Source of the DNA: an uncultured Bacteroidaceae bacterium | Lineage (GTDB): Bacteria; Bacteroidota; Bacteroidia; Bacteroidales; Bacteroidaceae | Reading direction: 5' to 3' | Length of the DNA stretch: 64,000 bases | Assembly: GCA_934426255.1 (NCBI GenBank) | Contig: CAKRYD010000011.1 | Span: 1-64,000, forward strand | Shown here: positions 40,849-49,051 of the stretch, piece by piece | Numbering within the stretch: the stretch's first letter is position 1 | Layout of the letters: each line of letters starts with the position of its first letter | Made by a program: the position numbers and the translations under genes | Notes under the pieces: generated by a model | Databases searched by the model: none | The model's input: the letters and a program-made list of their open reading frames with translations, nothing else | What the model was told of the DNA's origin: nothing

Positions 40849-42537
40849 ATGCAACAGATGAAAACAAAACTGATGGCTGCCTGCGCCCTGTTTATGCTGA
40901 CGGCTGCGTCTTGTTCTGACGACAACGACAACAAGGAAATAAGCACAACGGGCGAGGACGACTATGCCTATGTAGGGAAAAAGGTGGGAAACTTTCTTGC
41001 CGAGGAATGGTATCCGGGCGGCGAGCTCGGCACGACGGAAAATACCACCGCTTCGTGCTACGAAGACGAAACGCAAGCCGTCAACGATGCCGGACTGTTT
41101 AACGCCTTCAAGCACGGCGAGCTGCTCTTTGAGCACGATTTCACGGAAAAGAGCACGGCTTCGTTCGGAGGACTGGGGCCTGCCTATGTGCGCACGTCGT
41201 GTATTGACTGCCATCCGGGCTACGGTCACGGAAAGCGCGTGCAAAGCTACAACGCCGACTTTCGCGGCAACGGCTATCTGCTGGTGGTCTACCATCCGTC
41301 CGATGGGTTGAACAGCGACGACGGTCCTTATATTTCGGAAGTGACCGCCATGCCGCAAACGCGAGCCGTGTCGCCGTTTCTGCCGCCTATCGATGAATCG
41401 GGCATCCACTTGACGTGGCCGAAAGTTGAGCAGATGGAGAGCGGACTTCCCATGGAGTTTCCCGACGGCGAGAAGTATGAGCTGATCTATCCCGAACTGA
41501 GCATAGACCAGGCGGCTTTCAACACCGATCCCAAGCCAACGAATCTGGCCTTCCGCCTGGAGTCGACAATCGGACTCTATGGCACGGGACTGCTCGATGC
41601 CATCCCCGAAGATTCCCTGAAGGCGCAATATATGAAGACGGCCAAGTATGTGGAACTGAACCCGCAGATTTGGGACAACGACAAGAACGACTGGGCTGCC
41701 TCGGCATGGTATACGCTGGCCGACGGCACGAAGAAAATCAAGCGGTTTACCTATGCTCTGACGCGCGCTTCGCTGCAGGATGGAGCCGGTGCCAATGCCG
41801 TGTGGAACATTCCCAACGTGAGCCGCAGCGACCGCCCGAAACTTTATACCACTACGGCGTGGGCCACGGCCATGTCGAAGAACAAGGAGGTCATTGCCAA
41901 GATCAAGGCCAACCCCAAGTCGCCTTATTATGCCGACGGGACTGACGAAAAGATTGCCGAGGCGGTGAAAACTCTGCTCGACCCTTCTACCAATCAGTTT
42001 GACAATCCGTATCACAAGTTTGTGCCCGAGATGACCGACACTACCTTTTGGCAGTACATGGTGTGGCAACGCGGTTTGGCCGTTCCCCGTGCCCGTGATC
42101 TCAATGACGCAACCGTGCAGCGCGGCAAGAAAGTGTTTAACGAGATTGGCTGTGCCACCTGTCACCGCCCCAAATGGACTACGGGACCTGACAATTACTG
42201 GAAACCGAGTATGATGGTCAAAAACAACCTGCCGTTGCCGCAATATCCCAACCAGACGATTTATCCGTATACCGATATGGTGCAGCACAGGCTGTATATG
42301 AAGAACGGCATACATGGTTCGTGGTGTCGCACCACTCCGCTCTGGGGCCGCGGCCTCTCTGAGCAGAACACCGGAGCCGAAGACCGTCTGCACGATTGCC
42401 GTGCGCGCAACGAGGTGGAAGCCATCATGTGGCACGCCTACAGCAAGAAGAGCGAGGGCTACGAGTCGGCTTACAAGTTCTACCAATTGCCTAAAAAGGA
42501 TCGTGACGCGGTGGTGAAGTTCTTGCGCTCCATTTGA
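40849..42537 (+). CDS. Di-heme DUF1111 (thiol oxidoreductase-like) lipoprotein
   Basis: About 562 aa. Starts at ATG 40849, or possibly ATG 40858 (MKTKLMAACALFMLTAASCSDD, lipobox Cys). Two covalent haem sites: TSCIDCHPGYGHG (about residue 115) and IGCATCHRPKWT (about 435). TTPLWGRGL near the end fits the DUF1111 / di-heme oxidoreductase family. In proteobacteria such proteins also travel with imelysin-type iron proteins. c-type haem needs periplasmic attachment, which the following CcsBA gene would supply. Electron partner and substrate unknown. Confidence 0.92.
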   Translation: MQQMKTKLMAACALFMLTAASCSDDNDNKEISTTGEDDYAYVGKKVGNFLAEEWYPGGELGTTENTTASCYEDETQAVNDAGLFNAFKHGELLFEHDFTEKSTASFGGLGPAYVRTSCIDCHPGYGHGKRVQSYNADFRGNGYLLVVYHPSDGLNSDDGPYISEVTAMPQTRAVSPFLPPIDESGIHLTWPKVEQMESGLPMEFPDGEKYELIYPELSIDQAAFNTDPKPTNLAFRLESTIGLYGTGLLDAIPEDSLKAQYMKTAKYVELNPQIWDNDKNDWAASAWYTLADGTKKIKRFTYALTRASLQDGAGANAVWNIPNVSRSDRPKLYTTTAWATAMSKNKEVIAKIKANPKSPYYADGTDEKIAEAVKTLLDPSTNQFDNPYHKFVPEMTDTTFWQYMVWQRGLAVPRARDLNDATVQRGKKVFNEIGCATCHRPKWTTGPDNYWKPSMMVKNNLPLPQYPNQTIYPYTDMVQHRLYMKNGIHGSWCRTTPLWGRGLSEQNTGAEDRLHDCRARNEVEAIMWHAYSKKSEGYESAYKFYQLPKKDRDAVVKFLRSI

Positions 42538-42561
42538 GTTTTCTTTATTGATGATTGTGGA

Positions 42562-42594
42562 AATTGTGCCAAAAGCTGTAATTTTGGCACAATT
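42562..42594. other. Perfect hairpin between the di-heme gene and ccsBA
   Basis: Arms AATTGTGCCAAAA (42562-42574) and its complement (42582-42594), 7-base loop. The plus strand continues ccATTTTT into the ccsBA start, so it can be a terminator or attenuator. A -7 match TAATTTTG (42579-42586) also falls inside, so an operator for a ccsBA promoter is the alternative. Confidence 0.6.
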
Positions 42595-42602
42595 CCATTT
42601 TT

Positions 42603-44882
42603 ATGAAGACTTTGACAATGATAAAACCAATTCTATACGGTTCGTATGTGGTGTTGGTGGCGGTCATGGCGATTGCCACGCTGGTTGAAAACTGCGACGA
42701 AGCGTTGGGGCGCTCCATATACGCCTCGTCCCTGTTCACCGCGGCCTGGGCAGTGCTTGCCGCAACTTCTGTTGTTGTGCTTTGGCGCGCGTGCCGCTGC
42801 CGCAAGAGCCTTACTTTCTATCTGCTTCATGCCGCGTTGCTCGTCATTCTGCTGGGTGCTCTTGTCACGAGGCTCGGTTCGCACGGCGGGCGGCTTCATT
42901 TGCGCATAGGCGAGACGGCATACTGCTATATGGAGGCTGAGGATGGCGGGCGATGGCACGAGAGTAGCCTGCCTTATGCCTTGCGACTCGACACTTTCAA
43001 TGTGGTTTACCACGAAGGGACGGCCGCTCCGGTCGACTATGTTTCGCATCTCACCGTCATCGATGGCGGAAAGGAGCAAAAGGCGGTGGTTTCGATGAAC
43101 AGGATTCTAAGTTACAAGTCGATGCGGTTTTATCAGACGTCGTACGACGAGGATGGGCGCGGCAGTGTTTTCACACTCTATGCCGACCCTGCCGGCATTG
43201 CCGTTTCCTATGCGGGCTATGCCCTGTTGATATTTTCGTTGATTTGGATGCTGTTTGATCCGCGCGGTGCCTACCGCCGTTTGCTGCGCCATCCGTTGCT
43301 TGGCAAGGGGCTGTCGGTGATAATCGTTGCGGCAGCGGCCATGCTTGCTCCCCAGAGGGTGCAGGCGCAGACGGCATTGCCCGAAAAGACGGCGCGCGAC
43401 TTCTGCCGCTTGCAGGTGGTCTATAACGACCGCGTGTGTCCGTTGCAGACATTTGCCATCGACTTTACGAAAAAAATCTGTGGCAGCCGCTCTTACAACG
43501 GTCTGACGGCCGAGCAGGTGCTGTCGGGCTGCATTTTTTGGGGAGATGAGTGGGCCGCCGAGCCGTTTATCCGGATTTCGTCGTCTTTGCTGCAGTCGCG
43601 CCTGAGTTGGCCCGACCATGTGGCTGCCAAGGCCTTTTTCGGCAATCCTTCGGGCGCGATACGCGACGACGGTTATGCCTTGACGCCCTACCTGCTGGAA
43701 TACTATCACGGGGTGAACGACAAGTTTCACCGCGATATAGCCAAAACCGACGAGCAGGTGATGTTGTTCATGGAGCTGCGGCGCGGCGCGTTGCTCAGGA
43801 TGTTTCCGCATGGCGAGGGCGGCCGCACCGTGTGGTATGCCCCGACCGACCGGTTGCCTTCTTCGATGAGCGAAGGCGAGCGTCTGTTTGTGCAAAATTT
43901 CTTCAATCTGCTTTACCAGGAGGCCAAGGCGCGAAACTATGCTGCCATGGAGCGTCTGATAGACAAGATGCACCGCTATCAGCTGCGCAATGCCGGCCGA
44001 AGCATGCCGTCGCCCGTGGTGACCAAGGCCGAGACGGTCTACAATTCCGCGCCATGGGTCACCATTCTGTTCATCTGCAACCTTACGCTCGGCTTCCTCG
44101 CCATGGTTCTTACGCTTTTCGGGCTCATGCGCCGCAACAGCCGGGAGCCATCGCGCTTTGACGATATGGCGCGGAAGTTCTTCCTTTCGGCTGCCACCGT
44201 GGCCTTTCTGGCGCTCACGCTTGTCATAGCCCTGCGCTGGACGATAGGCGGCACCGTTCCGCTCAACAACGGATATGAAACGATGCTCGCCATGGCATGG
44301 TTCATACAGTTGTTTGCTTTTGTCTTCTACCGCCGTTTCCACATCGTGCTGGCTTTCGGACTGCTGCTTTCGGGCTTTTTCCTGCTTGTCAGTCACATCT
44401 CGTTAATGGACCCGCAGATCACCCACCGCATGCCGGTGCTCAATTCGCCCCTGCTGAGCCTTCATGTGTCGGTCATCATGATGGCCTATGCCCTGTTGTC
44501 GCTCACTTTCCTGTGCGGCGCGACGGCTTTGCTTGTAAGGCTGTTGCAGAGAGACACCCACCGCATGCACGAGCAAATGCAGGCCTTGCAGCTGTTGAGC
44601 CGCCTGCTGCTCTATCCTGCCGTGGCGGCTCTTGGAACAGGCATCTTCGTGGGAGCGATATGGGCCAACGTGAGCTGGGGACAGTATTGGAGCTGGGACC
44701 CCAAGGAAACGTGGGCGTTGATCACCTTTATGGTCTATGCCGTGGCTCTTCACCCCACTCTGATACGCCGCCTCAACGCACCTTTGGCCTATCATGTCTT
44801 CATGGTTTTCGCTTTCCTGGCATTGCTCATGACCTATTTCGGTGTCAACTACCTGCTGGGCGGAATGCACAGCTATGCGTAG
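42603..44882 (+). CDS. ccsBA: Fused cytochrome c haem lyase CcsBA (system II)
   Basis: 759 aa. N-terminal ResB/CcsB-like part (membrane helices about 5-85, periplasmic domain, helix about 195-220) and C-terminal CcsA part (about 480-755) with multiple helices. The WWD haem-handling motif WANVSWGQYWSWDPKETWAL is at about 685-704, and flanking His residues (ITHRMPV, LHPTLIR) are candidates for haem ligation. It carries haem out and attaches it to CxxCH. It is shorter than the 900-1000 aa of some fused forms. Stop at 44882, 94 bases before rsmG. Confidence 0.93.
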   Translation: MKTLTMIKPILYGSYVVLVAVMAIATLVENCDEALGRSIYASSLFTAAWAVLAATSVVVLWRACRCRKSLTFYLLHAALLVILLGALVTRLGSHGGRLHLRIGETAYCYMEAEDGGRWHESSLPYALRLDTFNVVYHEGTAAPVDYVSHLTVIDGGKEQKAVVSMNRILSYKSMRFYQTSYDEDGRGSVFTLYADPAGIAVSYAGYALLIFSLIWMLFDPRGAYRRLLRHPLLGKGLSVIIVAAAAMLAPQRVQAQTALPEKTARDFCRLQVVYNDRVCPLQTFAIDFTKKICGSRSYNGLTAEQVLSGCIFWGDEWAAEPFIRISSSLLQSRLSWPDHVAAKAFFGNPSGAIRDDGYALTPYLLEYYHGVNDKFHRDIAKTDEQVMLFMELRRGALLRMFPHGEGGRTVWYAPTDRLPSSMSEGERLFVQNFFNLLYQEAKARNYAAMERLIDKMHRYQLRNAGRSMPSPVVTKAETVYNSAPWVTILFICNLTLGFLAMVLTLFGLMRRNSREPSRFDDMARKFFLSAATVAFLALTLVIALRWTIGGTVPLNNGYETMLAMAWFIQLFAFVFYRRFHIVLAFGLLLSGFFLLVSHISLMDPQITHRMPVLNSPLLSLHVSVIMMAYALLSLTFLCGATALLVRLLQRDTHRMHEQMQALQLLSRLLLYPAVAALGTGIFVGAIWANVSWGQYWSWDPKETWALITFMVYAVALHPTLIRRLNAPLAYHVFMVFAFLALLMTYFGVNYLLGGMHSYA

Positions 44883-44909
44883 CGGGCGCAAAGTGCAGGC
44901 CGCCGTTTC

Positions 44910-44940
44910 TTGCCGTCTTCGCAAATTAGTAGTACCTTTG
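44910..44940 (+). promoter_or_regulatory. Promoter for rsmG
   Basis: TTG at 44910-44912, 20-base spacer, TACCTTTG at 44933-44940. Predicted start near 44946, leaving about 30 bases to the ATG at 44976. Confidence 0.65.
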
Positions 44941-44975
44941 CGCCACAATGCAAACCACTTGTAAAAAATCACAAC

Positions 44976-45620
44976 ATGGACACGCCTGAGACTTCTATCG
45001 GCATGATAACGGATTTGTTTCCCCGTCTCACACCGTTGCAACAGCAGCAGCTGGGCCGGCTTTATGCACTCTATCAGGATTGGAACGCCAAGATCAACGT
45101 CATTTCGCGGCGCGACATCGATCACCTTTATCTGCGCCACGTGCTCCACTCCATGGCCATTGCGCGCTACATAAGTTTCAAGCCCGGCACAAGCATCCTC
45201 GACGTAGGCACGGGAGGCGGATTTCCCGGAATACCTCTGGCCATCTGTTTCCCCGAATGCCGGTTTACGCTGATCGACAGCATCGGAAAGAAAATCCGTG
45301 TGGCTGCGGCCGTGGCCAATGGCATCGGGCTCACCAACACGCTTGCCGTGCAACGCAATGCGAAGGAAGAAAAGGGAAAATATGATTTCATCGTGAGCCG
45401 CGCCGTCATGAACGCGCGCCAGCTGGTCGACATGGTGCGAAAAAACATTGACCGCCGCCAACACAACGCCCTGCCCAACGGGCTCATCTGTCTTAAGGGC
45501 GGCAATCTCGACGAAGAACTCTCGCAGCTCGCTTGCCCTTATGAGCTTGTAGCCATATCCGACTACTTTAAAGACCCGTTTTTTGAAACCAAACAGATAC
45601 TTTACGTCCCTTTATCCTAA
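44976..45620 (+). CDS. rsmG: 16S rRNA (guanine527-N7)-methyltransferase
   Basis: About 214 aa, start MDTPETSIGMITDLF at 44976, after the promoter; the longer frame from 44910 starts within the promoter. Class I SAM fold with SILDVGTGGGFPGIPLAI, FTLIDSIGKKIRVAAAVA and FIVSRAVMNARQLV. Methylates G527 in the decoding region of 16S rRNA. The metallo-hydrolase gene follows after 10 bases. Confidence 0.96.
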   Translation: MDTPETSIGMITDLFPRLTPLQQQQLGRLYALYQDWNAKINVISRRDIDHLYLRHVLHSMAIARYISFKPGTSILDVGTGGGFPGIPLAICFPECRFTLIDSIGKKIRVAAAVANGIGLTNTLAVQRNAKEEKGKYDFIVSRAVMNARQLVDMVRKNIDRRQHNALPNGLICLKGGNLDEELSQLACPYELVAISDYFKDPFFETKQILYVPLS

Positions 45621-45630
45621 ACAGAAAAAA

Positions 45631-46290
45631 ATGATTGATATTGCCCGCTTTATAGTCAACCCGCTTGAGGAAAACTGCTACGTAGTTTCCGACCAGACCC
45701 ATGAAGCCGTCATCGTAGACAACGGTGCTTTCTATCCCGAAGAGGTAGATGCCGTAATTGGATATATTGAGAAAAACAAACTGAAGCCGGTATGCCAGTT
45801 GGCAACCCACGCCCATTTCGATCACATCATGGGCAGCGGTTCGATATACGACAAGTTTGGCCTGAGCCTGCGCTTCTCGCCCGACGATGCCAAGTTGTAT
45901 GGCGACATTGTGCAGCAAACAGAAATGTTTCTCGGCATGCGTCCGCCCCGTCAGCCCGCACCTCCGGGCCTGCCCCTGCGCCATGGCGACAGCGTAGGTT
46001 TCGGCACACATAGCATCAGTGTCATAGCAACGCCCGGCCATTCGCCCGGCGGACTGTGTTTCTATCTGGAAGACGAGCAGACCCTCTTGAGCGGCGACAG
46101 CCTGTTTCATCACAGCATAGGCCGCACCGACCTGCCCGACGGCAGCAGCCGCGACCTGATCACATCGTTGCAAAGCCGCATTCTGGTGCTTCCGCCCCAA
46201 GTGAAGGTGTTGCCCGGTCACGGCGAAGAGACGTCAATCGGAGAAGAGCAGGCCCACAATCCCTATTTGCAGCCTTACCCTCTGAAATAG
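45631..46290 (+). CDS. Metallo-beta-lactamase-fold hydrolase (glyoxalase II-like)
   Basis: About 219 aa, start MIDIARFIVNPLEEN. Zinc site THAHFDHIMG (HxHxDH), His in ATPGHSPGG, Asp in LLSGDSLFHHSIGRTDL, and final His in LPGHGEETSI. Cytosolic hydrolase of the YcbL/GloB-like group; thioester substrates are likely but unproven. Co-transcribed with rsmG. Confidence 0.92.
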   Translation: MIDIARFIVNPLEENCYVVSDQTHEAVIVDNGAFYPEEVDAVIGYIEKNKLKPVCQLATHAHFDHIMGSGSIYDKFGLSLRFSPDDAKLYGDIVQQTEMFLGMRPPRQPAPPGLPLRHGDSVGFGTHSISVIATPGHSPGGLCFYLEDEQTLLSGDSLFHHSIGRTDLPDGSSRDLITSLQSRILVLPPQVKVLPGHGEETSIGEEQAHNPYLQPYPLK

Positions 46291-46349
46291 AAGCCCACCT
46301 GCCGCAACAGGCAGCCTTCGAGAGCCGCAAAAAGGCGTTATGCCTGCAT

Positions 46350-46385
46350 TGAATACGCGTATTCAACCCCCGTATTCAATACGGG
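46350..46385. repeat. Two adjacent palindromes in a convergent intergenic region
   Basis: TGAATACGCGTATTCA (46350-46365) is a perfect 16-base palindrome, and CCCGTATT-C-AATACGGG (46369-46385) has perfect 8-base arms. They share GTATTCAA. They lie 60 bases after the hydrolase stop; no U-tract follows on either strand, so plain termination is not obvious. Confidence 0.7.
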
Positions 46386-46390
46386 TTAAA

Positions 46391-46504
46391 AGGGAAAGAA
46401 AGAAAAGCAAAGAAAGAAAAATCTTCCTCCCCACACCCCTCTATCTATAAAGAAAGAAATATAAAAGAAAGAAAGGGAAACTTTCTATACGCGCGCGGGC
46501 GCGC
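46391..46504. other. Purine-rich low-complexity tract ending in a GC palindrome
   Basis: About 90 bases dominated by GAAA-type units on the plus strand, with GAAAG/CTTTC arms near 46471-46485, followed by GCGCGC-GG-GCGCGC (46491-46504). On the minus strand the GC hairpin follows the RlmI-like stop and runs into a pyrimidine-rich tail, so it may end that gene. Confidence 0.55.
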
Positions 46505-46516
46505 AGGGAGGGAGGT

Positions 46517-47695
46517 CTATTCCACGTAGAGAACGAGGCCTTTCAGATATTCCCCTTCGGGATGAAAGATATTGACGGGATGATCGGCCGGCTGGTGGAG
46601 CTGGTGCAATATGCGCACAAACCGGCGGCTTTGAGCGGCTGCGGTGAATACGGCCAGACGGAACTGCTCCTTGTTGACGGCCTGCGAGCAGCTGAACGTA
46701 AACAAGAGTCCTCCCGGCTTAATTTTCTCGAAAGCCTTTGCGTTGAGACGTATGTAGCCCTTGAGGGCATTGTGGACGGCATCGCGATGTTTGGCAAAAG
46801 CCGGTGGGTCGAGCACAATCAGGTCATAACTGTTGTCCATGGCCGAAAGAAACTTGAAGGCATCCTCGGCATGCGAAAAGTGGTTATTACAGTGGGGAAA
46901 ATTGAGGGCCACATTGGCATCTGTGATGCTCACGGCACGTGCCGAGCTGTCGACCGAATGCACTTCGGAGGCTCCCCCTCGCAAGGCATAGACCGAGAAG
47001 CCGCCGGTGTAGCAAAACATGTTGAGCACTTTCCTGCCTTTGGCATATTGCTCCAGCAGGCGGCGGTTTTCGCGCTGGTCGATGAAAAAGCCCGTCTTCT
47101 GCCCTTTCACCCAATCAATCTCGAAACTCAGTCCGTATTCCTTGGCAATGTTGGGCGATTCGGAGCCGTAGAGATAGCCGGCCTCGGCTTCCACATTGGC
47201 TTTGTAGGGCAGCGTGGTGTCGCTCTTGTAGTAAATGCTTGTGAGCAGTTCCGGCATCAGCCTGACCAAAGCCCCGGAAATTTCGTGGCGTGCCAGATGC
47301 ATGCCTACACTGTGGGCCTGAATGACGGCCGTATGCTCGTAAATGTCGATGATGAGGCCGGGAAGGGCATCGCCTTCGCCGTGAACAAGACGGAATATCC
47401 GGTTTTGGGCAGATACAACGCCGATGCTTTGGCGCATCAGCCACGCTTTACTGAGGCGTTGGAACCAGAAATCCTCGTCGATGGTCTCTTGCGAAAAGGT
47501 CAGCATGCGCACGGCAATGGAACCGAACTGAAAATGGCCGATGCCTGCCGATTCGCCTTTGGCATCGATGACATTGACAATGCTGCCCTCTTCCACTCCG
47601 TTGTCTGTCCTGCTGATGGCACCCGAAAACACCCACGGATGAAAACGCTTGAGTCCGCCGTCTTTGCCCGGCTTGAGATATACTTTCTTATACAT
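46517..47695 (-). CDS. RlmI-like 23S rRNA cytosine methyltransferase
   Basis: 392 aa class I SAM methyltransferase. N-terminal PUA-type RNA-binding domain (about 1-75, LKRFHPWVFSGAI), then a central EEHEA-like domain with DKTGFFIDQRENR equivalent QKTGFFIDQRENR, the SAM site VLNMFCYTGGFSVYA, catalytic region VLDPPAFAK, and Cys in LFTFSCSQAV. The E. coli relative makes m5C1962 in 23S rRNA; the exact base here is inferred. The exonuclease gene lies 9 bases upstream, co-transcribed. Confidence 0.92.
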   Translation of the reverse strand: MYKKVYLKPGKDGGLKRFHPWVFSGAISRTDNGVEEGSIVNVIDAKGESAGIGHFQFGSIAVRMLTFSQETIDEDFWFQRLSKAWLMRQSIGVVSAQNRIFRLVHGEGDALPGLIIDIYEHTAVIQAHSVGMHLARHEISGALVRLMPELLTSIYYKSDTTLPYKANVEAEAGYLYGSESPNIAKEYGLSFEIDWVKGQKTGFFIDQRENRRLLEQYAKGRKVLNMFCYTGGFSVYALRGGASEVHSVDSSARAVSITDANVALNFPHCNNHFSHAEDAFKFLSAMDNSYDLIVLDPPAFAKHRDAVHNALKGYIRLNAKAFEKIKPGGLLFTFSCSQAVNKEQFRLAVFTAAAQSRRFVRILHQLHQPADHPVNIFHPEGEYLKGLVLYVE

Positions 47696-47704
47696 GGCGT
47701 AGTT

Positions 47705-48370
47705 TTATGCTGAAAACATGTCTTTTATGATGTCCGAAACCAATTTGTCGCAGTCGACGTGAGGAATCAGAACATAGTTGTGCTTTTTTTTCATCTCATC
47801 GAGACGTCTGTAAATCTTTATGCACGCCCAGGCATCTGTGGCGGCATACTGTTTTTGGGGGCGTGTAAGAACGTTGGCTTCCCAATTGCTCAGGCGTTGT
47901 GCCTTGGATATGCGTTTTCCGAAAAGATTGGCATAGAGTTTTTGCAGACTCTTGTCTTCAATGCCGAAAGAGGCGGCATAATCCTGCAAGTCAAGGTAGA
48001 GACCGTTGTTGGTGCCCATGCGTTTGTAAAGGGCGTGCATGTCGTCGCGCAGCGACAGCCCCACTTTCAGCTGCGTGCGGTCTTCGAGCAGTTCCTTCAG
48101 GCAGTCGGGCATTCCCATCTTGTTGAGCCTGAAAAGAAAGCACATTTTGGCCGTTGCCAGTTGGAGCAAAGCCACTTTGTTGACGTGGCCGCGCTTGAAA
48201 GACGGGCGGGTTTCGGTGTCGATACCGATAAGGCTTTCCTGCTTGAGATATTCAACTGCTTTTCGGGCGCTTTCGGCCGTTTCGACTACTATGATGCGTC
48301 CTTCAAACATGGCTTGCGGCATGTGTGGGATGCGCTCCTTGTCTATTTCGGCATAAATTGTCGTGTTCAC
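47705..48370 (-). CDS. DEDDy 3'-5' exonuclease (RNase D-like, single domain)
   Basis: 221 aa. Exonuclease motifs: LIGIDTETRPSF (Exo I Asp and Glu), KVGLSLRDDMHAL (Exo II), YAATDAWACIKIY (Exo III with Tyr and Asp). No HRDC domain, so shorter than RNase D. Cuts nucleic acid from 3' ends with two metal ions; substrate unknown. Conserved with the RlmI-like gene in Bacteroidota. Confidence 0.9.
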   Translation of the reverse strand: MNTTIYAEIDKERIPHMPQAMFEGRIIVVETAESARKAVEYLKQESLIGIDTETRPSFKRGHVNKVALLQLATAKMCFLFRLNKMGMPDCLKELLEDRTQLKVGLSLRDDMHALYKRMGTNNGLYLDLQDYAASFGIEDKSLQKLYANLFGKRISKAQRLSNWEANVLTRPQKQYAATDAWACIKIYRRLDEMKKKHNYVLIPHVDCDKLVSDIIKDMFSA

Positions 48371-48387
48371 CTTACCAATAGTTTAGC

Positions 48388-48918
48388 CTATTCTTCCATT
48401 TCCTGCATGAACATCACATCGTGCAAGGCTCTCATGACGCAGGGAATGCGCTGCCCCCAGTAGTGGGGGAACTGTTCCATCGTCAAAGCCAGCGACGCTT
48501 CCATGGTTTCCTCGTAGCCCTGCCTGAAAATGCCGACAAAGTTGCGCAAATCCTGGTAGATGTCGGCCAAATCCTCCGAGATGGTCTTGCGTATGGGCTT
48601 GTCGCTGTATTTCATATCCTCCACAAAGACGTCCAGATAGTCGTCGTGGCTGCCCATGACGGCCGCCACGTTTGAAAGCACATAGTTATAGTCTTCTTCG
48701 GTTACCAATTGCTCTACATCGCCGCCGGCTTCATATTCCTTGCCGGTCAGAAGCATGGCCTTTACATACAACAGTGGCAATATCTTGAGCATGGCAGGGA
48801 CAAATGTGCCGATGTCGCCGTCCTGCACTTGCTCAAGGCGCACACAATATTCTGTTGCAACCGTAACAAATTCGATGATATCCTGTGAATAGATTCCGCT
48901 GTCTGTCTGTTCTGTCAT
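48388..48918 (-). CDS. DUF5063 protein
   Basis: About 176 aa, start MTEQTDSGIYSQDIIEF at 48918, downstream of the -7 element at 48973; the frame extending to 49011 begins upstream of it. All-alpha, acidic, cytosolic, with the DUF5063 pattern YSQDIIEFVTVATEYC and EDLADIYQDLRNFVGIFRQG. Function unknown. 17 bases before the exonuclease gene in the same transcript. Confidence 0.85.
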   Translation of the reverse strand: MTEQTDSGIYSQDIIEFVTVATEYCVRLEQVQDGDIGTFVPAMLKILPLLYVKAMLLTGKEYEAGGDVEQLVTEEDYNYVLSNVAAVMGSHDDYLDVFVEDMKYSDKPIRKTISEDLADIYQDLRNFVGIFRQGYEETMEASLALTMEQFPHYWGQRIPCVMRALHDVMFMQEMEE

Positions 48919-48972
48919 TGTCTGGATTGACGTTAAAGCTCTCTCTGAGCAGGTCTTCTTGAAATCGAAGTG

Positions 48973-48980
48973 CAAAGGTA
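48973..48980 (-). promoter_or_regulatory. Promoter -7 element for the DUF5063-exonuclease-RlmI genes
   Basis: TACCTTTG on the minus strand, about 55 bases before the ATG at 48918. Back-to-back with the mltG promoter 45 bases away. Confidence 0.5.
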
Positions 48981-49024
48981 ATAAAAAGAACCATCTCGTT
49001 GCGGCTTTCAATCATTATAAGTCG

Positions 49025-49032
49025 TAACTTTG
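49025..49032 (+). promoter_or_regulatory. Promoter -7 element for mltG
   Basis: TAACTTTG, 19 bases before the ATG at 49052. Predicted leader about 14 bases. A TTG lies 23 bases upstream (48999-49001), slightly far. Confidence 0.5.
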
Positions 49033-49051
49033 CAATATAAAAAACCGAAGA

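Noticed and set aside
40828..42486. 552-codon minus-strand frame
   Set aside because: Antisense to the di-heme gene, whose CxxCH motifs show the true strand.
43107..44396. 429-codon minus-strand frame
   Set aside because: Antisense to ccsBA, which carries the WWD motif; composition is that of a shadow.
46562..47713. 383-codon plus-strand frame
   Set aside because: Antisense to the RlmI-like gene with clear methyltransferase motifs.
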